DNA of 64,000 nucleotides. Source: Sphingopyxis sp. GTDB lineage: Bacteria > Pseudomonadota > Alphaproteobacteria > Sphingomonadales > Sphingomonadaceae. The notes below the pieces were generated by a model. The model ran no database searches. It saw only the letters and a program-made list of their open reading frames with translations, and was not told the origin of the DNA. Location of the stretch: assembly GCF_016704835.1 (NCBI RefSeq), contig NZ_JADIZJ010000021.1, forward strand, positions 682,001-746,000. The letters are read 5' to 3'. The position numbers and the translations under genes are program-made. This document shows, one piece after another, positions 36,132 to 45,125 of this stretch (within the stretch, counting starts at the first letter, position 1; each line of letters begins with the position of its first letter).

Positions 36132-36685
36132 ATGGCCATTCTTTCCGACCGCTGGATTCGCGAAGCCGCCCAAACGCAGGGCATGATCGAACCCTTTGTC
36201 GAGGCGCAGCGCCGCGACGGCTGCATCAGCTACGGCCTCTCCTCCTACGGCTATGACGCGCGCGTCGCGCCCGAGTTCAAGATTTTCACCAATGTCGATT
36301 CGACAATCGTCGATCCCAAGGACTTCAATCCGAAGAATTTCGTCGATCGCGAAACCGACGTCTGCATCATTCCGCCGAACAGCTTCGCGCTCGCCCGCAC
36401 AGTCGAATATTTCCGCATCCCGCGTGACGTACTGGTCATCTGCCTCGGCAAATCGACCTATGCGCGGTGCGGGATCATCGTCAACGTCACCCCGCTCGAA
36501 CCCGGCTGGGAGGGGCATGTGACGCTGGAGTTTTCGAACACCACCCCCTGCCCGCCAAGATCTACGCCAATGAAGGCGCGTGCCAATTCCTGTTTCTGCA
36601 GGGCAACGAACCGTGCGAGATCAGCTACGCCGACCGGGCGGGCAAATATATGGGGCAAAAGGGCGTGACGCTGCCCAAGCTGTAA
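36132..36685 (+). CDS. dcd: dCTP deaminase, with an apparent one-base frameshift
   Basis: Starts at 36132 (AILSDRWIREAA). Conserved SSYGYDARVAPEF, LGKSTYARCGIIVNVTPLEPGWEGHVTLEFSNTTP, and, in the next frame, LPAKIYANEG, FLFLQGNEPCEISYADR and the family end KYMGQKGVTLPKL. The break is at a run of five C at 36544-36548; one more C restores an open frame of exactly 184 residues, the usual length. dCTP deaminase supplies dUTP for thymidylate synthesis. Because the gene is important and the loss is in a homopolymer, a sequencing error is more likely than a real mutation. Confidence 0.88.
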
Positions 36686-36757
36686 CGTCGGAACCTCCAA
36701 CCGCGCCGCGCGTCCTGAAAGCACAAGCGGCGGGGGCATCGTTTGGAGGATCGACGC

Positions 36758-37273
36758 ATGTCCATGATCGCTGTCTTTATCGGGCGTCTTTTCATTGCCG
36801 TTATTTTCATCGTTTCGGGGATCAACAAGCTGATCCACGTCAACGACACCAACGCCATGATCACCGCTGTCGGCCTCCCCGCCGGGCTCGCCATTCCGAC
36901 CGGTTTGTTCGAACTGATCGCGGGGGTGTGCATCGCGCTCGGGATCGCGGTGCGGCTGTGGTCGATCCTGCTCGCGGGTTTTGTCCTCGCAACGATCCTG
37001 TTCTTCCACCGCGAATTCACCGACCCGATGCAGGCGATGGCGGCGATGAAGAATCTCGCGATTGCGGGCGGCCTGCTTTGCCTGTTCGGTTATGGCCATA
37101 CGCGCTGGAGCTATGATGCGCTCCGCCCGCGCCGCCGCGACGAAATCGCCACCCGCGACGCGCAGCTCCGCGCCACCGAAGCCGAGGTTCGCGCCGCGCG
37201 CGCCGAGGGTCGGGCGGAAGCCGTCGTTGGCGAGCCCGTCGTCGTTCAAAAACGCCCCTTCTGGCGCCGTTGA
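36758..37273 (+). CDS. DoxX family membrane protein
   Basis: 171 residues from the ATG at 36758, with GGAGG ten bases ahead. Four hydrophobic segments (about 3-25, 43-62, 68-88, 98-115) with the DoxX pattern FIGRLFIAVIFIVSGINKL and a cytoplasmic Arg/Glu-rich C-terminal tail. DoxX proteins are tied to redox or thiosulfate metabolism in a few cases; here the role is unknown. Confidence 0.88.
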   Translation: MSMIAVFIGRLFIAVIFIVSGINKLIHVNDTNAMITAVGLPAGLAIPTGLFELIAGVCIALGIAVRLWSILLAGFVLATILFFHREFTDPMQAMAAMKNLAIAGGLLCLFGYGHTRWSYDALRPRRRDEIATRDAQLRATEAEVRAARAEGRAEAVVGEPVVVQKRPFWRR

Positions 37274-37312
37274 CGCTTCGCACTTGGCATCGGCCTCGCG
37301 CTACGCTAGCCT

Positions 37313-37334
37313 CCCTTTACGTTTACGTAAGGGG
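37313..37334. promoter_or_regulatory. TTTACGT-N2-ACGTAA palindrome before the acyl-lipid pair
   Basis: CCCTTTACGT, TT, ACGTAAGGGG: ten-base arms with one mismatch, ending nine bases before the start of the next gene and overlapping its ribosome site. The same palindrome is upstream of the enoyl-CoA hydratase at 48142. It resembles operators reported for LiuR-type MerR regulators of acyl-CoA catabolism; that link is from memory and inference. Confidence 0.7.
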
Positions 37335-37342
37335 AGGCTTTC

Positions 37343-38512
37343 ATGGCCAGCCGCGAATTTGACATCATCGTTTATGGCGCGACCGGATTTACCGGTCGGC
37401 TCGTCGCCGAATATCTGACGCAGCATTATGCGGGCCGCAAGGACGCGCCAAAATGGGCGATGGCAGGGCGCAGCGCCGCCAAGCTCGCCGAGGTACGCGA
37501 CCTGATCGGCGCACCTGCGGACACGCCGCTGGTCGTCGCCGACGCCAGCGATCCTGCGACGCTCGACGTGATGGCCGCGCGCGCCACGGTCATCCTGACC
37601 ACCGTGGGCCCATATCAGCTTTACGGCAATGAACTGGTCGCCGCCTGCGTCAAGGCGGGTACCGCCTATGCCGATTTGTGCGGCGAACCCGGCTGGATGC
37701 GCGAAATGATTGACGAGCATGAAGCTGCTGCGAAAGCGTCGGGCGCCCGCATCACCTTCAGCTGCGGGTTCGATTCGATCCCCTTCGACCTCGGCGTCCA
37801 TTTCCTGCAAGCCGAAGCGGTCAAGCGCCACGGCAAGCCCGCGCCGCGCGTGAAGGGCCGCGTCCGCAAGATGGCAGGCGGCGCATCGGGTGGTACGATT
37901 GCCAGCCTGACCGAGACGTTGAAAGCGGTCGCAAAGAAGCCCTCGCTGGCGCTGCTGCTCAAATCCAGCTTTGCGCTGACCCCGGGGTTCGAGGGACCGT
38001 CGCAGCCGACCGGGCTGTTCCCCGAATATGACAGCGCCACCGGTACGTGGACCGCACCGTTCGTCATGGCACCGATCAACACCAAGAACGTCCACCGTAC
38101 CAATTTCCTGCTCGGCCACGCGTGGGGCGCCGATCTGGTCTATGACGAGATGGTGATGACGACGATCGGCGACGCCGGCAAGGCGATGGCCGAAGCACTG
38201 GCCAAGGCGAACCCGTTCGGCGAATCGAAACTCAAACCCGGCGAAGGTCCCAGCAAGGAAGACCGCGAGAACGGCTTTTACGACATCCTGTTCATCGGCG
38301 AATATCCCGATGGCACGACCGTCCGCGCGAGCGTTCAGGGCGACCGCGACCCGGGCTATGGTTCGACGTCGAAGATGCTGGCGGAAACCGGCATCGCGCT
38401 GCTCGCCAACAAGGGCGAGGGCGGGGTGTGGACCCCGGGCGCGCTGCTTGGCGATGCGCTGATCGCGCGGCTGACCGAGCATGCCGGACTGACTTTCCAG
38501 ATCGAGGAATAA
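37343..38512 (+). CDS. Saccharopine dehydrogenase-like oxidoreductase (trans-acting enoyl reductase type)
   Basis: 389 residues. N-terminal Rossmann fold: IIVYGATGFTGRLVAEYL, then AMAGRSAAKL and TTVGPYQLYG, and the conserved GFDSIPFDLG. This branch of the saccharopine dehydrogenase superfamily includes the trans-acting enoyl reductases of mycobacterial lipid synthesis; many members have no known substrate. Paired with a thioesterase seven bases downstream, which supports an acyl-thioester role. Preceded by the palindrome at 37313-37334. Confidence 0.85.
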   Translation: MASREFDIIVYGATGFTGRLVAEYLTQHYAGRKDAPKWAMAGRSAAKLAEVRDLIGAPADTPLVVADASDPATLDVMAARATVILTTVGPYQLYGNELVAACVKAGTAYADLCGEPGWMREMIDEHEAAAKASGARITFSCGFDSIPFDLGVHFLQAEAVKRHGKPAPRVKGRVRKMAGGASGGTIASLTETLKAVAKKPSLALLLKSSFALTPGFEGPSQPTGLFPEYDSATGTWTAPFVMAPINTKNVHRTNFLLGHAWGADLVYDEMVMTTIGDAGKAMAEALAKANPFGESKLKPGEGPSKEDRENGFYDILFIGEYPDGTTVRASVQGDRDPGYGSTSKMLAETGIALLANKGEGGVWTPGALLGDALIARLTEHAGLTFQIEE

Positions 38513-38519
38513 CCGCAAG

Positions 38520-39320
38520 ATGACGACCTCCCCCAGCGCGCTTGACGCGCTGCTTTCGACGCTGCGCACCAAGGAGGGCGTGGCCACGGCGCATATCGAC
38601 GACGGCTGGATGCAGGGCCGCACCGCTTATGGCGGGATCAGCTCGGCGGTCGCGCTCGCGGGTACGATGGCGCTCCATCCGACCGACGCCCCGCTGCGCT
38701 ATGCCCAGATCAGCTTTGTCGGCCCGGTTGGCGGCGATTGCACCGTGAACACACGCGTACTGCGTCAGTCGAAATCGTCGCTGTTCGTCGATGCCGGGGT
38801 GTCGAGCGACGCGGGGTTCGGCACCGCGGCGGTGTTTGCCTTTTCTCCCGACCGCAAGAGCCACCTCGACCATAATCGCCTGGCGAAGCCCGACTGCCCG
38901 GCGCCCGAGACGCTCGAACCGGTGCCCGACCATCATGCGCGCCCGTCTTTCGTCCGCCATTTCGACATGCGGCCGACCACCGGCCCGCGCTTCGCGTGGA
39001 AAAGCGAGGTCGGCGAATATCTGACCTGGGTGCGTTTTGTCGAAGAACCTGCTTGCCATCCCGCGGTCGCGCTGCTCGCGATGGGCGATGCCCTGCCCCC
39101 CGCGGCGATGGCACTGTTCAGCGAATTCGGGCCGATCAGCTCAATGAACTGGACGGTCAACATGCTGACGGGCGATCCGAAAACCGACGACGGCTGGTGG
39201 CTGCTATCGGCAAAGACCGGCTATGCCCGCCACGGCCTGTCGGTTCAGGACATGATGCTGTGGAACCGCGCCGGCGAACCCGTACTCAGCGGCAGCCAGG
39301 CGATTGCGATTTATGCTTAG
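38520..39320 (+). CDS. Thioesterase family protein (acyl-CoA thioesterase, double hotdog)
   Basis: 266 residues. First hotdog: GWMQGRTAYGGISSAVAL and LRYAQISFVGPV; second hotdog from about 130, with SMNWTVNML and the end WNRAGEPVLSGSQAIAIYA. TesB-like acyl-CoA thioesterase family. Seven bases after the preceding oxidoreductase gene, so co-transcribed. The next gene converges and overlaps by four bases. Confidence 0.85.
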   Translation: MTTSPSALDALLSTLRTKEGVATAHIDDGWMQGRTAYGGISSAVALAGTMALHPTDAPLRYAQISFVGPVGGDCTVNTRVLRQSKSSLFVDAGVSSDAGFGTAAVFAFSPDRKSHLDHNRLAKPDCPAPETLEPVPDHHARPSFVRHFDMRPTTGPRFAWKSEVGEYLTWVRFVEEPACHPAVALLAMGDALPPAAMALFSEFGPISSMNWTVNMLTGDPKTDDGWWLLSAKTGYARHGLSVQDMMLWNRAGEPVLSGSQAIAIYA

Positions 39321-40666
39321 GTCGCGGTCGGCAACGTCATCATCGCGTCCAGCCCGCCGCCGTCGCGATTGACCAGTGTCAGCGTCCCGCCCTCGCCCTC
39401 GGCGATGTCGCGCGCGATCGACAGGCCCAGCCCCGACCCGCCGGTCGCGCGGTTGCGCGATTGTTCGCCACGCGCAAAGGGTTCGATCAGCGTCCGGATC
39501 TGCTCTGCGGTCAGACCCGGTCCGTCATCCGAAACGATGATCCGCACCTCGCTCGGCACGCGTTCGACCGACAGACGCGCGCGCGTCCCATAAGTGGAGG
39601 CATTGTCGATCAGGTTGCGTAGCGCGCGGCGCAGCAACAACGGGCGCGCCATGACCGCAGCATCCGCGGCGGCGGCGACCGTCACATCCTTGCCGCGTTC
39701 ACGATAATCGGCGGCGAGTTCTTCGACCAGCCCACGCAGCGCCACCGCCTCGCGCCCCTCGGTCCCCGCCCCCGATCGCGCCAGCGCGAGGATATCGGTG
39801 AGCATCGCCGCCATTTCCTCGATCGACGCGATCATCTTGTCGCGCAACGCATCGTCATCGACCTGCTCGACCCGCACGCGCAGGCTGGCGAGCGGCGTCC
39901 GCAGGTCATGGCCGACCGCGCCCAACATCCGATCCTTGTCGGACAGCATCGCCGCAATCCGCCCGCGATAGGCATTGAAGGCGATGATCAGGTCGCGGAC
40001 GTCCGACGGCCCCTCTTCCTCCAGTGGAGTAGTGTCGCGCAGGGCCGGGTTGGCGCGCGCGGCGCGGGTCAAGTCGCGCAATGGGGCCGCGGCGCGCCAA
40101 GCGATGACCATGATCGGCACAAGCAGCAGCAGGTAGAGCGACAGTGTTTGCCAGACCAGAAAGCCCTGCAACCGATTGCCGCCGCTCTGGATCCGGCTGC
40201 GCACCGCATAATAGCGGCCATCGATCTGCGCCGATACAATCACCGTCCGGCCGGGGAAATTCGCCCGAAGCCGTGGCCGCTGCGGTAGCGCCCAGGCCGC
40301 AACGGCCTGCGGTTGCATGTCGGCTTCGTGCAACAGATCGGCCACATAGTCGGCCAGGTCGGGCAGGCGCACCGCGCCGGTCGCTACGGCAATGGGGCGA
40401 TCCGAAATCACCAGTTTCTTGGGATTTTCGCGCTCATCCGGCCCACCACGACGCTCGCCCGACCGTTCGCGGAAATCGCCGCGCCGATCGCGATCGACTG
40501 CGTCGATAATCCGCGCCACCGCCATGCCGCCGCCATGTGCCATCGTTTGCTGATGCTGCCCGCGCACCAGCAACGCAAAATTGATCGCTTGCGCCACGAA
40601 CAACATCAGCGCGACCGCAAAGACAAGCTGGCCGATCAGGCTGCGCGGCCACAAACGGAACTTCAC
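39317..40666 (-). CDS. Sensor histidine kinase
   Basis: 449 residues from a GTG at 40666 that overlaps the regulator stop as GTGA; upstream ATGs in the same frame would lie inside the regulator gene. Two membrane segments (about 14-35 and 175-190) enclose a periplasmic loop rich in Arg; then a HAMP region, H-box with His253 (GAVGHDLRTPLASLRVRV), N-box NLIDNAS, and G-boxes DDGPGL and GGSGLGLSIA. Autophosphorylates and passes phosphate to the adjacent OmpR-type regulator. The signal is unknown. Confidence 0.92.
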   Translation of the reverse strand: MKFRLWPRSLIGQLVFAVALMLFVAQAINFALLVRGQHQQTMAHGGGMAVARIIDAVDRDRRGDFRERSGERRGGPDERENPKKLVISDRPIAVATGAVRLPDLADYVADLLHEADMQPQAVAAWALPQRPRLRANFPGRTVIVSAQIDGRYYAVRSRIQSGGNRLQGFLVWQTLSLYLLLLVPIMVIAWRAAAPLRDLTRAARANPALRDTTPLEEEGPSDVRDLIIAFNAYRGRIAAMLSDKDRMLGAVGHDLRTPLASLRVRVEQVDDDALRDKMIASIEEMAAMLTDILALARSGAGTEGREAVALRGLVEELAADYRERGKDVTVAAAADAAVMARPLLLRRALRNLIDNASTYGTRARLSVERVPSEVRIIVSDDGPGLTAEQIRTLIEPFARGEQSRNRATGGSGLGLSIARDIAEGEGGTLTLVNRDGGGLDAMMTLPTAT

Positions 40667-41397
40667 GCCGCCGGTCCCATCCGCTTCACTTCGCATGCCA
40701 GCGTATAACCGCCGCCCCACACCGTCTTGACGATCTGTGGGTGCGCCGCATCAACCTCGATCTTCTTGCGCAAGCGGCTGACCAGGTTGTCGATGGCACG
40801 GTCGAAAATCTCCGCCTCGCGCCCGCGCACCAGATCTAGCAGCCGGTCGCGGCTCATCACCTGTCGCGGGTGACGCACCAGCGCGTGGAGCAGATGATAT
40901 TCGCCCGACGACAGTGAAACCTCGTTGCCTTCGCTATCGACAAGCACGCGCTCAACCTCGCGCAACACCCATTCAGCAAAGGCGTAGCTGGTTCCGCCGG
41001 GATCGAGCGCCCGGCCGCCTTGCTGGGTGCGGCGCAACACGGTGCGGATCCGCGCGACAAGTTCGCGCGGGTTGAATGGTTTGACGACATAATCGTCAGC
41101 GCCGATCTCCAGCCCGATGATCCGTTCGGTATCCTCTGCCCGGGCGGTCAGCAGGATGACCGGGATCGCGCTCGTCTCGCGCAAATGGCGGGTCAGCGAC
41201 AGGCCATCCTCGCCCGGCATCATGATGTCACTGACGACCAGATCGATCGACTGCGCGCGCAGCACCGACCGCGCCTCCGCAGCGCTCGCGGCGGCGGTCA
41301 CCGCAAAGCCCTGCGCGATCAGATATTCGGTCAGCGGCTCGCGGATCGACGGTTCGTCGTCGATCAGCAGAATGCGCGGAGAATTATTGTCGATCAT
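40663..41397 (-). CDS. OmpR-family response regulator
   Basis: 244 residues. Receiver domain with DDE near 13-15, phospho-acceptor Asp57 in LVVSDIMMPGEDG, T/S in LLTARAED and Lys in DDYVVKPFNPRE. C-terminal winged helix with LSSGEYHLLHALVRHP, RDRLLDLVRGRE and DNLVSRLRKKIE. Forms a two-component pair with the kinase, its stop overlapping the kinase start. Confidence 0.94.
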   Translation of the reverse strand: MIDNNSPRILLIDDEPSIREPLTEYLIAQGFAVTAAASAAEARSVLRAQSIDLVVSDIMMPGEDGLSLTRHLRETSAIPVILLTARAEDTERIIGLEIGADDYVVKPFNPRELVARIRTVLRRTQQGGRALDPGGTSYAFAEWVLREVERVLVDSEGNEVSLSSGEYHLLHALVRHPRQVMSRDRLLDLVRGREAEIFDRAIDNLVSRLRKKIEVDAAHPQIVKTVWGGGYTLACEVKRMGPAA

Positions 41398-41532
41398 TTT
41401 TAATCCGCTGAAAACGCTAGTTCGCCCACCGGTCGGAAGACCGATGGGCGATAGCTGGCAGGGACCAGCGGCAAAGGCAATGCCGGGAGGGGGAAGAAAG
41501 CCTGCCCGTCGCCGCCGATCCCTGCCAAATGC

Positions 41533-42141
41533 TCATTGGCTGGCGGGAGCGGTCGGCGCCGCACGCTTGGCGCGCCATTCGCCGCGCTGGGCCTGGCGTT
41601 CCTCGGCGGTCACCTGACCATCCTTGTTGGCGTCGGACGCATCGAAACGCGCGAGCGCCGCTGTCTGGAATTCGGCTTGGCTGATTGCCTTGTCACCATT
41701 GGTGTCGGCTTTGCCCATCATGCCACCGCGCATGCCATCGTGACCGCCGCGCTTGCCGGGACCGCGCATGCCATGGCGTTTGCCTTCGGATGCGTCGCCC
41801 GCATCGGCGCGCTTGCCACCGCGCTCAGCGCGTTTCGCGGCGCGATCAGCGCCGTGGGCATTCCACTCGGCCTGGCTGATACTGCCGTTGCCGTCGGCGT
41901 CGAGGCTGGCGAATTTCTTGGCGTGCATCTCGGAGTGCTTGGCGGTGCGATCGGCCGCGTCGATCTTGCCGTCCCTGTTAAAGTCCAGCTTGGCAAACAT
42001 CTGCGCGGCATGGGCCTGCGCTTCGGTACGGGTCAGCGTGCCGTTGCCGTCGGTGTCGGCTTTGGCGCCGCCGGGAGCGGCAAGGACGGGGACGGCGATC
42101 AACGCGGCGCCCAATGCGAAAAGCGAGATCTTCTTGTTCAT
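41533..42141 (-). CDS. Exported EF-hand calcium-binding protein
   Basis: 202 residues with a signal peptide ending VLAAP. Five EF-hand-type loops: DTDGNGTLTRTE (29-40), DFNRDGKIDAAD (53-64), DADGNGSISQAE (81-92), DTNGDKAISQAE (146-157) and DANKDGQVTAEE (170-181). A basic Gly/Arg/Met-rich linker (about 95-143) separates the third and fourth. Four loops form two pairs. Likely a periplasmic calcium-binding or sensing protein. Function not known. Confidence 0.88.
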   Translation of the reverse strand: MNKKISLFALGAALIAVPVLAAPGGAKADTDGNGTLTRTEAQAHAAQMFAKLDFNRDGKIDAADRTAKHSEMHAKKFASLDADGNGSISQAEWNAHGADRAAKRAERGGKRADAGDASEGKRHGMRGPGKRGGHDGMRGGMMGKADTNGDKAISQAEFQTAALARFDASDANKDGQVTAEERQAQRGEWRAKRAAPTAPASQ

Positions 42142-42372
42142 GGTACGAACTCCTCCAGGGGACGATCCGGGGAAGGACCGGATCCCGATGAGGAGGTTTT
42201 AGGCGCCATTTGTCCCAGTCAATTGCCGGATCGGCGCGAAATTGTCGCGAAATGTCGCAGATCGGGGGCGCCGTTCATCCTGACGCAAAGCGCGGGCGCT
42301 TCCCGCACCGTCAAACGAACGGGTGCGAACACTAGGCCGTGCTCGCACCCGTTCTGATCACAACCCAGCGAA

Positions 42373-42600
42373 TTACGGACTGACCGGCGAATCCTCGTCA
42401 TCCTCGGAAATCAGGACGATCGCGGTAATACCTGCCAGAAGACCGACCAGACCGATGATCCAGCTCGAATTACCTTCGAGTTCGCTCTCGCCAGCGACCG
42501 ACGACGCGGCCCGCGCGCCAACGGCGGCAGACGCCGCGACCGGCGCCAACACGGCGGACGTTGCCGCCAGGGCGATCACAAGCTTTTTGGCCATGTGCAT
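42373..42600 (-). CDS. Small exported membrane protein
   Basis: 75 residues from the ATG at 42600, chosen for its GGAG site eight bases ahead. A signal-like N-terminus (KKLVIALAATSAVLAPVAAS), a short polar stretch, one membrane helix SSWIIGLVGLLAGITAIVLI and an acidic tail EDDEDSPVSP. Such 'secreted single-helix' proteins are common in sphingomonads and have no assigned function. Confidence 0.7.
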   Translation of the reverse strand: MHMAKKLVIALAATSAVLAPVAASAAVGARAASSVAGESELEGNSSWIIGLVGLLAGITAIVLISEDDEDSPVSP

Positions 42601-42785
42601 ATCATTCTCCATCGATTGAGCAGAAGGGGGGAACCCAGACAACGACCGGGCGGCGCCGATTGATCCCGGTCGCCGCGGTGTTCGTCGCGTTATTCGGACG
42701 GGTCGGCAGAGCACCGCTGTGCAAAAGGGGATTGCGCACGCGCGCGCGTCCGCGTTTATGCGGCGGCATGACAACAGGAGTGACT

Positions 42786-43277
42786 ATGCCCGCATCCCTT
42801 TCCCATCGCCTGCTACTAACGACCGCCAGCCTCGGCCTTTTCCTGCCCGCCGCGCTCGCCGCCGAACCGACGCAAGGAACCGCGTGGTTGAACCGCCAGA
42901 TGGCCGCCCTCGCCGAGCGCCACGGCGCCGAAGGCTGGCACGTGACGCCCAGCGGACTGCGCTGGCGCCGTGTCGCAGGCGACGGCAGCGGCGCGCGCCC
43001 CGGCCCGACCGATGTCGTCACCGTCCACTATGCCGGCACCCTCGCCGACGGCACCGAATTCGACAGCTCGATCAAGCGCGGCGAACCGACCAGCTTTCCG
43101 CTCAATCGCGTGATCAAGGGCTGGCAGGAAGGCGTCGCGCTGATGGGCGTCGGCGACAAGGTCGAGCTCGCGATCCCCTACCAGCTTGCTTATGGCGCCG
43201 AAGGCAAAGGCCCGATCCCCGGCGCCGCGACGTTGCTGTTCACGGTCGAGCTGCTTGACATTGAGCCGGCGGGATAA
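42786..43277 (+). CDS. FKBP-type peptidyl-prolyl cis-trans isomerase, exported
   Basis: 163 residues from the ATG at 42786, with AGGAG seven bases ahead. Signal peptide to about 24, a helical lead, then the FKBP domain: VTVHYAGTLADGTEFDSSIKRGEP, FPLNRVIKGWQEGVALM and ELAIPYQLAYG ... LLFTVELLDI. Catalyses proline isomerisation of exported proteins in the periplasm. Its stop is 15 bases before the convergent tRNA-Gly 3' end. Confidence 0.9.
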   Translation: MPASLSHRLLLTTASLGLFLPAALAAEPTQGTAWLNRQMAALAERHGAEGWHVTPSGLRWRRVAGDGSGARPGPTDVVTVHYAGTLADGTEFDSSIKRGEPTSFPLNRVIKGWQEGVALMGVGDKVELAIPYQLAYGAEGKGPIPGAATLLFTVELLDIEPAG

Positions 43278-43291
43278 GATCGGGAAAGACC

Positions 43292-43365
43292 TGGAGCGGG
43301 TAGCGGGAATCGAACCCGCCTAGCTAGCTTGGAAGGCTAGAGCATTACCACTATGCTATACCCGC
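43292..43365 (-). tRNA. tRNA-Gly(UCC)
   Basis: Minus strand, 74 bases with encoded CCA: acceptor GCGGGTA with TACCCGC, D-arm with AGTGGT, anticodon loop CTTCCAA (anticodon UCC), T-arm GCGGG-TTCGATT-CCCGC. Reads GGA/GGG. Confidence 0.95.
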
Positions 43366-43464
43366 TCACCAAGGTCGGCGGCGATTGCCATTTTGGCCCA
43401 TCCGCGTCAAGTCCGCGTTGCGCCCGCCATTGAGAACATCGTGGCAACATGCTAGGCTGCGCGC

Positions 43465-44598
43465 GTGGAATACCTTGCAGATCCCGCTCCCGACACGCCA
43501 GCGGACGTCCCGATCCGCAAGATCATCCATGTCGACATGGACGCCTTTTATGCGTCGGTGGAACAGCGCGACGATCCGGCACTACGCGGCAAGCCCGTCG
43601 CGGTCGGCGGCTCGTCGCGGCGCGGAGTCGTCGCCGCGGCAAGCTATGAAGCACGCAAGTTCGGGGTGCGGTCGGCCATGCCGAGCATCACCGCCAAGCG
43701 CCAATGCCCCGACCTCATCTTCGTCCCCCCGCGCTTCGACGCCTATCGCGAGGTCTCGCACCTGATCCGCGCAATTTTCCAAGACTATGCCGACGAAGTC
43801 GAGCCGCTGTCGCTCGATGAAGCCTATCTGGACGTCAGCGCCGACAAGGCGCGCCTCGGCAGCGCGACCGCCACTGCAAGACTGATCCGCCGCCGCATCC
43901 GCGAGGAAACCGGCCTCACCGCCTCCGCCGGGGTTTCGTACAACAAGTTCATCGCCAAGCTGGCGTCGGACCAGAACAAGCCCGACGGGCTTACCGTCAT
44001 CCCGCCGGGCAGGGGCGCCGATTTCGTCCAGGCACTGTCAATCCGCCGTTTTCACGGCATCGGCCCGGTGACGGCGGCGAAGATGGAGGGGCTGGGCGTG
44101 TTTTCGGGTGCCGACCTCGCGGGCAAAGACCCGCTGTGGCTCGCCGAAAACTTCGGCAACAGCGCCGAATGGCTGTATAATCTGGCGCGCGGGATCGACC
44201 ATCGCCGCGTCAAATCAAACCGCCCGCTGAAATCGCTCGGCGGCGAGCGGACCTTTTTCAACGATTTGATCACCGATACCGAAATTCGTGAGGCGCTGGC
44301 GCATGTCTGCTCGGTGGTATGGGACCGCGCCGCCAAAAAGGGCGCGCGGGGTCGGACGGTGACTCTGAAGCTGCGCTACGCCGATTTCCGGACGATCACG
44401 CGGGCAAAGTCGGTGCCCTCCCCAATCGTCGATGGCGCATCGCTACTCGCCGCAGGCGAAGCGATATTGGCGCCGCTGCTGCCAACCGAGCAGGGAATCC
44501 GTTTACTCGGTTTGACCTTGAGCAAGTTCGAGGGCGAAGAAGATGACGGGGATGGGGCGGATAGCGGTGCGCCTGCCGACCTGCTGAGCCTTATTTAG
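43465..44598 (+). CDS. dinB: DNA polymerase IV (Y-family)
   Basis: 377 residues from a GTG at 43465. Catalytic motifs HVDMDAFYASVE (first Asp pair) and LSLDEAYLDVS (second), the finger segment YEARKFGVRSAMPS, thumb HhH GIGPVTAAKME, and little-finger domain from about 245. No obvious beta-clamp QxxLxL end is clear except near the C-terminus (ADLLSLI). Translesion synthesis. Its end overlaps the small pseudogene by eight bases. Confidence 0.93.
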   Translation: MEYLADPAPDTPADVPIRKIIHVDMDAFYASVEQRDDPALRGKPVAVGGSSRRGVVAAASYEARKFGVRSAMPSITAKRQCPDLIFVPPRFDAYREVSHLIRAIFQDYADEVEPLSLDEAYLDVSADKARLGSATATARLIRRRIREETGLTASAGVSYNKFIAKLASDQNKPDGLTVIPPGRGADFVQALSIRRFHGIGPVTAAKMEGLGVFSGADLAGKDPLWLAENFGNSAEWLYNLARGIDHRRVKSNRPLKSLGGERTFFNDLITDTEIREALAHVCSVVWDRAAKKGARGRTVTLKLRYADFRTITRAKSVPSPIVDGASLLAAGEAILAPLLPTEQGIRLLGLTLSKFEGEEDDGDGADSGAPADLLSLI

Positions 44599-45055
44599 CT
44601 AGCCCGGGCGCGAAACGCTTAATCGCTGCCTTCATTTTTGGCGAAAGCACTCCAAAACTGCAACGCATCAGCGTATCGTCCATCACCTGAATCCCTTCAG
44701 GACCGGGCGCTCCGGTGCGCAGGATCATGCGCCCGGGCGCTAAAGACTTCACATGGAAATATCCGACGCCTTCGGTTTAGCCGAGCTGCATATTGGTGAA
44801 GCCGTCCTTTCGCAGCGTCGTGCGGCCGATCGTTTCCAACTCGGCGACCGGCCCCATGCTGCCGTTCGGTCCGTAATAATAGACCGCGCCCCAGCGCGTG
44901 CCGTCGAAGATATAACCGTTGGTGACGGTCGCGCATTTGCTGGCGGCGTTGATCCAGAGACCCTGCGCGATCGGCAGGCTAATCGGGTTCTGCGCCAGCG
45001 ACGGCGACGCGTTCAGCAACAGCACTGCGGCAAGCGATAATTTCCATCCCCGCAT
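44591..45055 (-). pseudogene. Small exported protein gene interrupted by an in-frame stop
   Basis: From the ATG at 45055: signal peptide MRGWKLSLAAVLLLNASPS, then SLPIAQGLWINAASKCATVTN. TAA at 44779-44777 ends it after 92 residues (DGFTNMQLG), but the same frame stays open for 61 more codons with sensible protein (TEGVGYFHVKSLAPGRMILR, MRCSFGVLSPKM) to TAA at 44591. The cysteine in the tail could pair with the one in ASKC. One base change (for example GAA to TAA) would explain it; unlike other breaks here it is not an indel. The truncated form could still be made. Family not recognised. Confidence 0.65.
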
Positions 45056-45125
45056 CGATACCCCCATCCCTGCCCGACCCGGCGGAATGGTGGTCCCGTT
45101 CGGCAGCACAATCAACCCCGAGCGA

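Noticed and set aside
36540..36560. Programmed frameshift in dcd (likewise aroA and rpsA)
   Set aside because: No slippery heptamer or downstream structure, these families are not known to use recoding, and the same one-base loss recurs in unrelated genes.
41536..42357. 273-codon frame opposite the EF-hand gene
   Set aside because: Mirrors the Asp/Gly-rich EF-hand codons; the minus strand has a signal peptide and five EF loops.
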